Notes: generated from the letters alone by a model not told the origin. Shown: positions 34,641 through 43,699, counted from the stretch's first letter. The stretch is 64,000 nucleotides of DNA from Pseudobacteriovorax antillogorgiicola (GCF_900177345.1 NZ_FWZT01000016.1:1-64000); one strand, 5' to 3'. A program made the numbers and translations.

Positions 34641-36125
34641 ATGAAACTAAGTTCTAAATATGGAATTCGAGCTTCATCCATCGGTTTGGTTCTCGGTGCA
34701 TCCCTCGTGATGGGCGGATGTGGTGCAGAAGATGATGATGACTCCACAGAAACCACAGCGTCTACTTCTGTTTCGTCTCTAAATTCAATCCCCGATGTGA
34801 GTACCTTGCTGGTGAATACCAGTAGTTCTCTGGCATTGCAGGGGTCAGCAGATGCGGTGGTGGGAACACCGCCGGCATTCAGCACCATCAGCGGAGACAA
34901 TCTCGAAACGTATTTGATAGACAATATCGATACCCTCGTGACTAACATCACAACGGCCGCCAGCGGTAACGATTGGACAAGCTTTGATACTTACATGCAA
35001 AACTTCCGCGATGGCCAGGCAAAGTGTTACGTGATGCAGGATGCAGCTCGCCAGATCACTGAACTCAGTGAAGCCTCCACGTCTTCCTGCTACATGAGAC
35101 GAGTTGATGCTGAAACAGGGGATCGGTTGATCTCTTACGTCAGTGGTGACGAGGTTGATCAGGGTGCTTATTTTACCCCGGGTGCTGAAACCGCCTATCG
35201 CCAGCTAAATCTTACAGGTGGTGGACCTGGCCTTCAAGGTGGTGAAGAAAAGATCATTTTCGAAATTCAGGGCACAGATGTGGAAGCCAATGTTTACCAG
35301 GTGAGTCTAAACTTTTGTGACACCACAACCAACACTCTTCGTAGCACCGAAGTGATTCGGGTGGATAACACTCAAGGACTTCTCACTGTAACGAGCAACC
35401 GAGGAGGAACCGATAACTACGGTGGCGAAGAAATCACCTACGCTCACAACATCGCTCTGAGCGCTGCTCTCTTGCAGGAGTCAGACGGAACGATTACATT
35501 CGATCCCGATGCAGCTCGGACGATGACAATACAGTCTTCGGATTCCTCGGATTCATTCTCGTTCACATCCAATGGTTCTTTGAGTGTGCAGGATGGTAAT
35601 GTAACGGCAAAGTTCCGCTACAAAGGCAACAGTACGTTCCAGAATCAAACATTCTCATTTGATGAGAAAAGTGCTGCCATCGTTTCCTATACTGGTAACA
35701 ACATGAGCGATATCGCTATCTACGAGGGTGCCGGATCTCGCCAGGGTACCTTTACTGACCCGAATCAAAGTGATCCATTCAGCTTCGAAGATGATATCAT
35801 ATTTGAATACAACGAAAACGAAAGCCCTCGTTACGCGACTGCAACGGAGACTGATCTTAGCACAGCGCTTGAAGCTATCGACTTCTCCACAGATAGTATC
35901 TTGAGCCAAACAACGCCAGAGGCGCCTACTTCCATTACTGACTCATCGGTCTGTACTCAAGCTGTGTCATCGGTTTACGAGCTTGATATGTCAGGTGCGG
36001 GTATGGCAGATGTTCAAACAGCTTGCGAAGCAAGGTTCAGCGATGGTGACCGCATCTGTGAATCGATTCGGGAAGTGGAAGACCAGATCTGGTCTAAGCT
36101 TGATCAAAGAAACCAAGCTCAGTAA
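34641..36125 (+). CDS. Large lipoprotein of unknown function
   Basis: A 494-residue lipoprotein with the lipobox Met-Gly-Gly-Cys, then a low-complexity acidic Ser/Thr linker (GAEDDDDSTETTASTS). The mature region is Thr/Ser/Asn-rich and beta-strand-like, with six Cys in the mature chain after the lipidated one and no motif that I recognise. The composition (acidic, Ser/Thr rich, few basic residues) is that of a surface-displayed protein. It has a long upstream leader and its own terminator, so it is monocistronic. No function is proposed. Confidence 0.75.
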   Translation: MKLSSKYGIRASSIGLVLGASLVMGGCGAEDDDDSTETTASTSVSSLNSIPDVSTLLVNTSSSLALQGSADAVVGTPPAFSTISGDNLETYLIDNIDTLVTNITTAASGNDWTSFDTYMQNFRDGQAKCYVMQDAARQITELSEASTSSCYMRRVDAETGDRLISYVSGDEVDQGAYFTPGAETAYRQLNLTGGGPGLQGGEEKIIFEIQGTDVEANVYQVSLNFCDTTTNTLRSTEVIRVDNTQGLLTVTSNRGGTDNYGGEEITYAHNIALSAALLQESDGTITFDPDAARTMTIQSSDSSDSFSFTSNGSLSVQDGNVTAKFRYKGNSTFQNQTFSFDEKSAAIVSYTGNNMSDIAIYEGAGSRQGTFTDPNQSDPFSFEDDIIFEYNENESPRYATATETDLSTALEAIDFSTDSILSQTTPEAPTSITDSSVCTQAVSSVYELDMSGAGMADVQTACEARFSDGDRICESIREVEDQIWSKLDQRNQAQ

Positions 36126-36150
36126 GATAAAATAATAAAAATCAATCAGA

Positions 36151-36184
36151 AAACCCCTAGCGCGATATGTGTTAGGGTTTTTCG
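36151..36184 (+). terminator. Terminator after the lipoprotein gene
   Basis: AAACCC(C)TA pairs with TAGGGTTT with one bulge, followed by a run of five T counted with the stem end. It lies 26 bases after the stop codon. Confidence 0.7.
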
Positions 36185-36211
36185 TCTTTTATTGCCCGAT
36201 GATGGATTGGC

Positions 36212-36826
36212 TTACTGTGTCGCTGTAATACTTGAGTTGTTGCCATCTACATAGCGATAAACAGTTCCGATTTCTGAGCCGGAAATCAATTTAAGCAAGA
36301 TAGTGCTCGTGTTGCCTTCGACTCCTAGATATAGGTCAGCTACCTTTGCTGCTGAGTTTACCATGAGGGTATCGTTGTTGCCCGTGATCCATACACAGAG
36401 CTTGCTTATTTGAGCACCGGCCTCAAGATTAACATCCACCTGGTTCTGATTACCATTGATCATGATGGACTGATCAGTGTTTACAGTATAGGACTCAGTC
36501 CCACCGTTTGAGTTCAAGCGGATGCCGGTAGCCCCTTCATCGTCATCGTCATCGTCGTCGCCTTCGCACTTGGCGGCAAGTTCGTCCTCATTGATGTCTA
36601 TTATTTCTGTCTCTGGACCAAGTTCGATCTCAAGATCAAGCTCTGCGACATCAGGACCTTCAACGTTTGTATTCTGTGGATCAGTGTTAGCGATGGCATC
36701 TTCCGAGGGTCCATTGGCATCTCCAGTTCTATTGTCGTCTTGACCGATGAAACCTGAGCCGTCACAGGCTCCTAGAATGGTGAGCAAAAATAGGAAAATG
36801 CCAAAGGGCAAAATATTACGTCTCAT
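36212..36826 (-). CDS. Acidic lipoprotein with DUF3060-like repeats
   Basis: A 204-residue lipoprotein; the start at 36826 is chosen because AGAGGA precedes it and the signal (FLFLLTILGAC) begins there, whereas the longer reading to 37000 has no signal. The mature N-terminal half is very acidic, with a run of seven Asp. The C-terminal half has repeating strands, MINGNQNQVDVNLEAGAQI, VWITGNNDTLMVNSAAKV and RYVDGNNSSITAT, which look like DUF3060/right-handed beta-helix repeats. It is convergent with the neighbour on the left. The role is unknown, probably surface exposed. Confidence 0.7.
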   Translation of the reverse strand: MRRNILPFGIFLFLLTILGACDGSGFIGQDDNRTGDANGPSEDAIANTDPQNTNVEGPDVAELDLEIELGPETEIIDINEDELAAKCEGDDDDDDDEGATGIRLNSNGGTESYTVNTDQSIMINGNQNQVDVNLEAGAQISKLCVWITGNNDTLMVNSAAKVADLYLGVEGNTSTILLKLISGSEIGTVYRYVDGNNSSITATQ

Positions 36827-37069
36827 ATAGGGTCCTCTATCTTGTCTTTCAAGCGTGTTTGATCTCTCTTCGGATTGGTTCAGTTTAGTCTCAAGGGGCA
36901 GGCTGGAGAGATTGATTTTGGACATGAAATTAAAGGGATCGAGTGCGTAATAATCTGGTAATTTGCTGAGGAACAAAAGCCTCAGCCTGGAACACCTCAC
37001 ATATTAAGGAAGTTTTCTTGCCTTTCGCATATTTTCTGGGTGCGAGTTAAAAGTGAATTTCACAGCATC

Positions 37070-37651
37070 CTAAGGCTCCTGAGTATATTGACGGCCATTG
37101 ATCATTACTGAGGTGATCTGAGAGTTGCTCTCTGTCCAGCTGAACTCATAACTCGTTGTAGTAGCTTCGTAGGTAATTTCATAGCTAGTGTTACTCTCAT
37201 CACCGGCTTCAACTTGGGTACAGATAAAGCTCGGAGTTTCAGCATCGACCCAGGTGATATCAAAGGCATCGCTAGTGGTGGTGTCCAGTTCAATCGTGAC
37301 TTGGCTGTTGTTTTCATCCTGCAAAAGATAGCCTGCATCCACCAATGTTACGCTGAGCCTCTGATTGTTACTGCTAGTATAGGTTCCAAGCATGCCGCGG
37401 CTAACGGGGCTCGCACAGGTGTTGGCGAGGAGCACGAGGTCTGAGATTGCCGTGTCCGGAATGTCATCAGAACTAGGAACATCCATGTCTGGGGCTGATG
37501 CCCCTTCCTCAACGGCTTCTGGATCTGGTGAGCTAGCGGTTGTAGCTTGCTTTTCGGGTCTTAGTCCGTTGCCTATTTCGGTTCCGCAGGAACTGATTAG
37601 CAAACCAAAAATCAAGTAGAAAGGAATGTTTATGACTGTGGCTACGTTCAC
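37070..37651 (-). CDS. Lipoprotein coupled to TIGR02147 regulator
   Basis: A 193-residue lipoprotein with a Leu-Ile-Ser-Ser-Cys lipobox, an acidic Pro/Ser linker (residues about 35-70) and a small beta-rich domain containing LGTYTSSNNQRLSVTLVDAGYLL, SFICTQVEAGD and a closing VMINGRQYTQ. Its GTG start overlaps the TIGR02147 stop as GTGA (4 bases), so translation is coupled. Pairing of a TIGR02147 gene with a downstream lipoprotein gene is seen twice in this window. Function unknown. Confidence 0.72.
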   Translation of the reverse strand: MNVATVINIPFYLIFGLLISSCGTEIGNGLRPEKQATTASSPDPEAVEEGASAPDMDVPSSDDIPDTAISDLVLLANTCASPVSRGMLGTYTSSNNQRLSVTLVDAGYLLQDENNSQVTIELDTTTSDAFDITWVDAETPSFICTQVEAGDESNTSYEITYEATTTSYEFSWTESNSQITSVMINGRQYTQEP

Positions 37652-38487
37652 GACTTGGCTGCCTTTCTACTTTGAGGAAACATCTGGAAGTTATATTGTA
37701 TGACTTGTTCGTCTTGGGCCGGACTATCATTCTGTGCCATCGCCCACTCATGGATGTCCTTGCGGAATTGCTTTAACTTATCTTTGAGCTCCCCTAAGGA
37801 TGACTCAGGTAACGTAATGATGAGTGCACCAAATTCTCGGTCTGATACTTCAAGGTCATCCAATGCCTCTTGGGCCTGCCGGAGGATCGTGCGGTGATAC
37901 TGCCTAACAGCTAGATTACGGATTTCATCGCTAGATAAAACGATCTTGTCTGGTGTTGTATACCCGTCCTCGTTCTTGATGATAAAGCCATGATGAATAA
38001 GAAACTGTAAGGCCTTTCGGATATCTTTAACTGTTGCACGGCCTGTCAAACGCCGTGAGATCCAGTAGGGGTCATCGCGAAAATCAGCCTGAGCTGCCAT
38101 TTCCCTCAGAACAGGGTATATCCAATGAGATAGGTACTCTACCGACTCAGTATCTAGCTGCCGACGTTTCTCATAAGGTGTGATCTTCTTCAGTTGGTCA
38201 AAGTAGATCGCTTTGATCTCATTCTTATTCTCTTGGTTAAGTTTTACGAGGATTCGAAAGTACTCAAGCTCTGATCCAGTAATATCCAAGCCTTTCACGA
38301 CTTTTTCCACTGAATCGGGGCTTAGGTTGCGCTGACCTTCGATGACAAGCTTGATAAAGTTAGGTGACGAAAAGCCGCACTTCCGCGAAAACTGTCGGAA
38401 GCTAAAGCCTTTTCCCTGCGACTTCTTAAAGTCGTAGTAATCTTCGAGGTATTTTCTATAGTCTGTGTAACCATAGATCTTATTCAT
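37648..38487 (-). CDS. TIGR02147-family putative regulator
   Basis: A 279-residue TIGR02147/DUF4423 protein. Clear family marks are the start YTDYRKYLEDYYDFKK, the HTH-like FSFRQFSRKCGFSSPNFIKLVIEGQRNLS, LEYFRILVKLNQ, the winged-helix segment ALQFLIHHGFIIKNEDGYTT, and the RQYHRTILRQAQEALD helix. It matches the family consensus better than the paralogue at 26410. The ATG at 38487 is preferred over one at 38499 because GGGGAC lies just before it. It heads an operon with a lipoprotein and faces a beta-propeller lipoprotein gene across 226 bases that contain repeated operator-like sequences. Confidence 0.92.
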   Translation of the reverse strand: MNKIYGYTDYRKYLEDYYDFKKSQGKGFSFRQFSRKCGFSSPNFIKLVIEGQRNLSPDSVEKVVKGLDITGSELEYFRILVKLNQENKNEIKAIYFDQLKKITPYEKRRQLDTESVEYLSHWIYPVLREMAAQADFRDDPYWISRRLTGRATVKDIRKALQFLIHHGFIIKNEDGYTTPDKIVLSSDEIRNLAVRQYHRTILRQAQEALDDLEVSDREFGALIITLPESSLGELKDKLKQFRKDIHEWAMAQNDSPAQDEQVIQYNFQMFPQSRKAAKS

Positions 38488-38585
38488 CGAGGTCCCCATG
38501 CTGAAGTTATATCCGTATTCGGCATTTTACGGCTAAAACCTTAGAGATTTCTTAAATATCTAGAATGATTGGTTTATATAGCTTG

Positions 38586-38630
38586 CCTGTATACAGAATA
38601 TCGTCTTGTAGGAATACACTGGAATACAGG
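38586..38630. promoter_or_regulatory. Operator-like repeats between divergent genes
   Basis: A 10-base palindrome CTGTATACAG (38587-38596) is followed by two direct copies of GGAATACA 10 bases apart (38611-38618, 38621-38628); CCTGTAT at 38586 and ATACAGG at 38624 also form an inverted pair. One-turn spacing and the position between the TIGR02147 gene and the beta-propeller gene suggest a regulator-binding region. Confidence 0.45.
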
Positions 38631-38713
38631 AATCTTCTGTTTGCTGTCGCCAACGGAGTGAAAAGCACCGAGAAGCTGGTATCAACAGCAAAACTAGCAA
38701 GTGGGAGGGGACC

Positions 38714-40768
38714 TTGAAATCGACAGTTTCTATATTGATCTTTTTAGGGCTACTAAGTTCGTGCAACATCAAAGATCCATTTAATAGTTCCATAGATAGG
38801 GGTGATCGCGAACCATATTCCAGTGGGGGTGGCTACTCCACGTTTACACTGGTCACTGAGTTTCAATCTCGTATCGAAACCTACGATTCCTGTGAATCGT
38901 TACAGCAAGATCTCGAGCAACGGCTCGACAATGTAAATCGTTACTATGATGAGTTTGTCCCTTGGTGGGAGACAGGTGAGACGAGTAGCTCTGGCAGCCA
39001 GGCAAGCCAATCATCGCAGGTGGAGGAAGACGTCTCAGAAGTGAGTACCAACGAAGATTCTATCACCAATGTTCAAGAGCAAGGTATTGATGAGGCAGAC
39101 TTTGTTAAGCGAAATGCCTTTCATATCTATGTTCTCCGGCAGAATAAAATTGAAGTCATAGATCGGAATAGCCTCGCAGTCATTGGGCAAATCAGTGTGG
39201 CTGGTGACGATTCTAATACCGATTACTATTGGAGAGCGATGAATGCAATCACCAATCGATCGATGTTTGCTCACGACCAACGACTCACCGTCATTAGTCA
39301 AAGCCAAGAAGATGTAATTGTCGAAGTCTTTGAAACGACGGCAGGGGAAGTTCCTACTAGGATTCTGGAACGTCGAACACAGGGCAGTTTGATCGACAGT
39401 CGTTATAAGAATGGGTTTTTGTTTTTAGCAACACAAGATAATGTTGCAGTGACTATTGAGTATGATCCGGAAAGGAGCTGGTGGCAGCATTGGGAACTGG
39501 TTTCAGAGCAGTTTGCTGATGGGACATTTCGCGGAGTTCCCTGTGAGCAGGTATTGAAGTCTCCAGCAAATGATTGGCCGGGGGCAATAACTCGGCTTGC
39601 TAGTATTGGAGTCAATCAGACTGTCGGCGCTATCCCTGTGCAAGAAGTGATGGCGACAGGGGCACTGGCCAATGATATATACATGGGTCCAAGCAGTATC
39701 ATTCTCCATGGCTACAATTCTATGACACCATACTTGTATTGGGCTCGTTCGCGATTGATGCAAACGCCAATTACTGAAATATCATATGATTCAAATACGG
39801 GGGCGCTTAGTCCCAAGGGCAGAGCGATTCTAAATGGCTATATCCCTAAAGGACAGTGGTCTTTCAAGGAGCTTAGTGATGGCACTATCAGCGTCGCAAC
39901 GGGAACTTGGGGACCTCTTGAAGTTCCTGAAGGGTCAGAGATTAATGTAAGCCAAAACCTAGAAGTGGGGCAAAACCATCTATGGCTTTTAAAGGCAGAA
40001 GACGGAGTGCATAAGATTCTAGGCTCAGTCATTAACTTTGGAAAGCCTCGGGAAGACATTCGAGCCGTTCGCTATATCGATGATAAAGCCTATATTGTGA
40101 CTTTTGAAAAAACAGATCCGTTGTATACCATCAACCTAGCTGATCGATTGGCGCCGCGAGTGGAAGATGCTCTGGAGATTCCAGGATTTTCTATGTACAT
40201 GCATCCTATAGGAGAACAGTATCTCGTGGGCGTCGGATTCGAAGCGATCGATCAAGGAAGCTTCTCGCTCTTTCAGGGGATTAAGGTATCGCTGTTCGAT
40301 ATATCCACAGGCAAAAGCGTGCCCACTGATCGCAAGGTGTTTGGTGATCGTGGGAGTTTCTCTGATGTGACCGGGAATCACCATGCTTTTTTCTTCAATG
40401 CTGAAGACCAAAGCTTTGCCGTGCCAATGACAACTCTTGGCTACGCGGACACCAACAATAGTCCCAGAGAGTATGGCCAGGAGCTGACCTTTAGTGGGGC
40501 GATCGTTTTTGGAATCGAAGCTGGCCTATTGGTAGAAAAGGCCCGCATCTCCCACGATGACTTGATCACTTCGAAATGTGCAGCCAACAGTCGGGGGAGG
40601 TGGTGGACGCAAGGAGGTGATAGCCTCGATATCAACAGAATGTTTGTACATGACAACAAAGTTATCAGCGTATCTCGCTTTGGACTCAAGGTTCATGATC
40701 CCGTGAGCTACGACGTGTCTCAGGTTACGTTTTTCACTGCCAATGATGAGCTATGCGGTGGCTACTAA
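38714..40768 (+). CDS. Beta-propeller domain lipoprotein (PF09826-like)
   Basis: A 684-residue secreted lipoprotein with a C-terminal-type beta-propeller as in PF09826. The TTG start is preceded by GGGAGG with proper spacing; the signal ends LLSSC. The diagnostic stretch is ITNVQEQGIDEADFVKRNAFHIYVL (about residues 115-140, given by its ends), followed by repeated propeller strands such as VIDRNSLAVIGQISV and VRYIDDKAYIVTFEKTDPLYTINL. Members are secreted proteins of unknown activity in archaea and bacteria. It is probably regulated by the divergent TIGR02147 gene. The 20-base string shared with the gene at 59187 lies within its coding region at 38883. Confidence 0.87.
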   Translation: MKSTVSILIFLGLLSSCNIKDPFNSSIDRGDREPYSSGGGYSTFTLVTEFQSRIETYDSCESLQQDLEQRLDNVNRYYDEFVPWWETGETSSSGSQASQSSQVEEDVSEVSTNEDSITNVQEQGIDEADFVKRNAFHIYVLRQNKIEVIDRNSLAVIGQISVAGDDSNTDYYWRAMNAITNRSMFAHDQRLTVISQSQEDVIVEVFETTAGEVPTRILERRTQGSLIDSRYKNGFLFLATQDNVAVTIEYDPERSWWQHWELVSEQFADGTFRGVPCEQVLKSPANDWPGAITRLASIGVNQTVGAIPVQEVMATGALANDIYMGPSSIILHGYNSMTPYLYWARSRLMQTPITEISYDSNTGALSPKGRAILNGYIPKGQWSFKELSDGTISVATGTWGPLEVPEGSEINVSQNLEVGQNHLWLLKAEDGVHKILGSVINFGKPREDIRAVRYIDDKAYIVTFEKTDPLYTINLADRLAPRVEDALEIPGFSMYMHPIGEQYLVGVGFEAIDQGSFSLFQGIKVSLFDISTGKSVPTDRKVFGDRGSFSDVTGNHHAFFFNAEDQSFAVPMTTLGYADTNNSPREYGQELTFSGAIVFGIEAGLLVEKARISHDDLITSKCAANSRGRWWTQGGDSLDINRMFVHDNKVISVSRFGLKVHDPVSYDVSQVTFFTANDELCGGY
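38883..38902. repeat. 20-base palindromic repeat, copy 1
   Basis: ACGATTCCTGTGAATCGTTA, containing the perfect palindrome ACGATTC-CTGT-GAATCGT. An identical copy is at 59563-59582. Both copies lie inside lipoprotein genes in the same reading frame (Asp-Ser-Cys-Glu-Ser-Leu). Confidence 0.8.
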
Positions 40769-40818
40769 AAAGCAAGGGTATTGAAATATCAACGTGCCGT
40801 CCTATCTCTATAAACTCC

Positions 40819-40845
40819 GGCAGCCTAGGAGCTGCCTGGGTTTTT
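40819..40845 (+). terminator. Terminator after the beta-propeller gene
   Basis: GGCAGC/GCTGCC stem with a 6-base loop, followed by TGGG and five T. Confidence 0.7.
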
Positions 40846-41002
40846 CCCGTTAAATTGGCGCCCATTTGCAACTTCAGATTTGCAAGGAGCTGACAATCCC
40901 GTCGGTTAAAAATCCTTTAATTATTATCACAAAATCATAAAATTTATTTTGTAAGTCAGAGATCTTATGCTATTTCACAATTTGGAATATCAATTTTTCA
41001 TA

Positions 41003-41116
41003 AGAGGCTGTCTGCAAAGTCCACAGGAAGGCCTTTGGAACAGGTCAATACTGGGGTTTAGTCCACTAAAGAGGGATTAAAGAGATAAGAAGAATTGGAT
41101 TTTTCTGACAGCCTCT
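41003..41116. mobile_element. MITE-like inverted-repeat element
   Basis: A 114-base segment bounded by perfect 10-base inverted repeats, AGAGGCTGTC and GACAGCCTCT. With mismatches the similarity extends to about 19 bases (GAGGCTGTCtgcAAAgTCC versus GAGGCTGTCagaAAAaTCC). Such ends resemble terminal repeats of IS1182/IS5-type elements (from memory). No transposase gene and no clear target duplication are visible, so it would be a non-autonomous or decayed copy. It sits 32 bases before a start codon. Confidence 0.5.
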
Positions 41117-41148
41117 AGACGCTCAGGAAAACCATAGGAGTAACGGGT

Positions 41149-41979
41149 ATGAGATCTCTCGCAATTGTGTTGTCAGGAATGAGTTTAGCAGGTTCAGCCT
41201 TGGCGGCAGACTGCACGGCAAGTCTAGAAAAAGTTTGGCCTTACAATGTAAGCGCTGGTGATGAGCAATGGGCTATCGGTCTTACAGCCCAAGCCGAAAT
41301 CAACGCCGATTGTGCCCATGCCAGCTTTGGTGCACTAACAAGAGCCGATGCGATTGTATTTGGAGGCAAGATCAAGCTTGCTGAAGCAGCTTTAGCAACA
41401 GGCCTCGATCGTGACAATAAGAAGTGGCTCAAAAGCGACTTGTCTGTCTTAGGGTATGAGCTTGATGGCTTGGACTTATCAACTGATGCTCAGGTTGAAG
41501 CTGCAATCGCTCCTTCCTTTATTCTAGATCATGCCGACACTTACACACTTTCCTATGGTCCCGTCAGCTTGCCGTTGAGTTACCGGGTCAATGGCGTGGT
41601 ATCTCTTGAAGCGAGTGCAGATGTCACAGGACTCGCGGCGACAGCATCGGCAACGCCAAGCCTCAACTTAGATGCTTACGCTGAAGCCCTTGTATCAACA
41701 CCATTCTTGGTGGCTCAGTTGGATGGCAGCGTTCTGCTTGTTAACGATCGCCTGAACAATGTTGCTAGCCTAGCTCTAGTTCAGAATGGTGATAACTTAA
41801 GTCTAGATTACGATGTGTACTCAGGCAACGAATTTGAAGCGCTGGAAGGGGTGTTAAAGTTCTCTGCCTTTAGCCCTTTCGCACGGGATAACGTATACCA
41901 GCGCGATCTTTTTTCCTATTCAGGGTTTCAGATGTCTGATGTATTCCTAGACCTTGGAGAGAGCATTCGCTTGAACTGA
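41149..41979 (+). CDS. Secreted protein of unknown function
   Basis: A 276-residue exported protein with a clean type-I signal (cleavage after SALA, before ADC). The mature part is rich in Ala, Leu, Asp and Ser, with long beta-strand-like stretches such as YTLSYGPVSLPLSYRVNGVVSLEASADV, given by its ends, and only two Cys close to the N-terminus. No motif or family is recognised. A MITE-like element ends 32 bases upstream and may carry or alter its promoter. A strong hairpin follows the stop. Confidence 0.65.
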   Translation: MRSLAIVLSGMSLAGSALAADCTASLEKVWPYNVSAGDEQWAIGLTAQAEINADCAHASFGALTRADAIVFGGKIKLAEAALATGLDRDNKKWLKSDLSVLGYELDGLDLSTDAQVEAAIAPSFILDHADTYTLSYGPVSLPLSYRVNGVVSLEASADVTGLAATASATPSLNLDAYAEALVSTPFLVAQLDGSVLLVNDRLNNVASLALVQNGDNLSLDYDVYSGNEFEALEGVLKFSAFSPFARDNVYQRDLFSYSGFQMSDVFLDLGESIRLN

Positions 41980-41988
41980 TAGATCGAA

Positions 41989-42015
41989 GGCCCCCGTTTC
42001 GGGGGGCTGATTTAA
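41989..42015 (+). terminator. Terminator between convergent genes
   Basis: GGCCCCCG/CGGGGGGC stem with a 3-base loop, followed by TGATTTAATTT. It lies 10 bases after the stop of the secreted-protein gene and can also act on the converging NTF2-like gene. Confidence 0.65.
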
Positions 42016-42016
42016 T

Positions 42017-42376
42017 TTACATGGTATACATAAACTCTTCTTTAACGATTTTTCCTTCACGAACTGTATAGAGACCGACTTCTTCCATTTTCATGCGCTG
42101 CTGGCTAGCTTTTTCTGTGATATCCGCGGTAAAAACCACGGCGAAACGATCGTCCAATGGAAATGGCCCCTTGGCTTCTTGGCTGTGGACTTCCATATTA
42201 TCTTTCCACCATTCGTGTTTGGCCTTGATCTGATCTAAGCCATGGGCTTCACGCCCCTCTCCTGCACGAGCCTCGACGCTAACAGCATCTGGATGGTATA
42301 GCTCGCTCAGACCATCCATTTCCCGACCGCTATTACAATACTCAACGAGTTTCTTACCAATGGTTTCGGTATCCAT
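42017..42376 (-). CDS. SnoaL/NTF2-like domain protein
   Basis: A 119-residue protein with a nuclear-transport-factor-2 cone fold of the SnoaL-like type. Recognisable parts are the N-terminal helix IGKKLVEYCNSGREMDGLSELYHPDAVSVEA, given by ends, the HGLDQIKAKHEWWKDN segment, FAVVFTADIT and the final strand GKIVKEEFMYT. Members range from enzymes to stress proteins; no specific reaction can be read. It lies 12 bases downstream of the DUF5690 gene and is likely co-transcribed. Confidence 0.8.
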   Translation of the reverse strand: MDTETIGKKLVEYCNSGREMDGLSELYHPDAVSVEARAGEGREAHGLDQIKAKHEWWKDNMEVHSQEAKGPFPLDDRFAVVFTADITEKASQQRMKMEEVGLYTVREGKIVKEEFMYTM

Positions 42377-42388
42377 GAAAATCTCCCT

Positions 42389-43699
42389 TTAAATTAATTT
42401 CGACTCCCCACCTGTTGGTGGTTTCTGGTGTTGCCTGTAAAAATAGAGCATTGAGTATCCAAAGCCAAGAGTGCAGGCGATACTCGTTACATAGCTAAAC
42501 TGAGTGAAGAACTGAAGCCAGGTAATTTCTTGGCCGGAAAAATTCTTGTAGAACATGATGGAAACACTACCGAGGTAACCAAAGGCGTCGGTCACATAGA
42601 TCATAAAAGCCGCGGTTCCTACAAACCGTGTTTCTGCGATGATTCGATCGAATATCACTGATCCGAAAGGGACATAGCCTAGGTAGAGCCCCAAGCCGAT
42701 ACCTATCATCCATACGATTGGTGAAATAAGGTCTAGTTGAAAGGCTAAGGTTATCAAACCAATCAGAGCCGAGCCTCCTACCAGGAGGCCGTGAATTGCA
42801 GTAACTGCTTTACGATTGTTTTTGATATACATGATCGCCGCGAGGCTGAGCATGACTAAGAAGGCTATGGGAACTTCGCTGCTAGTAAAGATTAAAGAGC
42901 TATCTTGATAGCCCAGCTCATCAAAAATCTCTCTGGAGAAGTTATCGCGGATATCACGGTAGGCAGTCAGCAGCATATAAAATAAAGTTAAAGCCATAAG
43001 GCCTGGAGCATAGAGTAAGAAGAATTGTTTTCGTGCAGCAGCATCCATGGGAGCCCTTTTAGTTCGCAAGGTCTCATCATCTTGGTTTGGGTCGGGAATT
43101 TGCGACAGCATCCATAGGCCGAAGCAGAGCATTGGGAAGAAGATAAGCCCGGTAATCGCAGGCATCCAATACTCGCTGATACCTTGCAGCAGTACCCATT
43201 TGCCAACAGACTTGACGGCTCCACTAGCTACGATATAGGACGTTGAAAGTCCTGCTGCCAGTAGCTCCGTGCTCCGCCGTCCTTCCAGAAAGGAGAAGAC
43301 CAGTCCCCATATCATTCCCAAGGGCAAGCCGTTGAGAAGCAATGCCAAGGCTTGATAGGATCGCGGTAAGAGGGGAAACATGATGAGCGCAGACTCGGCA
43401 ATTAATATGAATGTGAGGATCATCACAATGCGTTTGCTCCGAAGAGCTTCGGAAACAATTTTGATCCCCATAAACTTCGAAATGGTGTAGCCTATCACCT
43501 GAGAAAATACAAAGAGTATCTTTAGATCCAAATCGAATAGACCCAGGAAGCTGATAGTCTCGTCGAAACGTCCTACTGAGAACGGTTTTCGAAATCCATA
43601 CATAGCAAAGTAAGTGATAAATCCCGCGAAAATCGCGTAGATATTAAAAAAGGCGCTAGGCCCCGAGTTAAGTTTCCGGTGTAGGGTCTGAAGGCTCAT
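42389..43699 (-). CDS. DUF5690/MFS-like membrane protein
   Basis: A 436-residue protein with about 12 hydrophobic helices of MFS-like organisation, matching the DUF5690 family (start FFNIYAIFAGFITYFAMYGFRKPF). The YGFRKPF segment is shared with the organophosphate-type MFS branch. A charged central loop (about residues 213-235) divides the two six-helix halves. The substrate is unknown. The ATG at 43699 has GGAG 8 bases upstream; two earlier in-frame starts are less likely. It is followed by the NTF2-like gene. Confidence 0.8.
   Translation of the reverse strand: MSLQTLHRKLNSGPSAFFNIYAIFAGFITYFAMYGFRKPFSVGRFDETISFLGLFDLDLKILFVFSQVIGYTISKFMGIKIVSEALRSKRIVMILTFILIAESALIMFPLLPRSYQALALLLNGLPLGMIWGLVFSFLEGRRSTELLAAGLSTSYIVASGAVKSVGKWVLLQGISEYWMPAITGLIFFPMLCFGLWMLSQIPDPNQDDETLRTKRAPMDAAARKQFFLLYAPGLMALTLFYMLLTAYRDIRDNFSREIFDELGYQDSSLIFTSSEVPIAFLVMLSLAAIMYIKNNRKAVTAIHGLLVGGSALIGLITLAFQLDLISPIVWMIGIGLGLYLGYVPFGSVIFDRIIAETRFVGTAAFMIYVTDAFGYLGSVSIMFYKNFSGQEITWLQFFTQFSYVTSIACTLGFGYSMLYFYRQHQKPPTGGESKLI

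Larger units (their letters stand above)
40769..41148. other. Intergenic region with terminator and MITE-like element
   Basis: About 380 bases with no gene. It holds a plus-strand terminator close to the propeller gene, an AT-rich middle section, and a short inverted-repeat element (41003-41116) just before the start of the next gene. Confidence 0.6.

Noticed and set aside
36827-37000. N-terminal extension of the DUF3060-like lipoprotein
   Set aside because: It would bury the lipoprotein signal inside the protein; AGAGGA precedes the start at 36826.
40136-40411. Minus-strand ORFs inside the beta-propeller gene
   Set aside because: Shadow frames of a well-supported gene with a TTG start, good ribosome site and lipobox.
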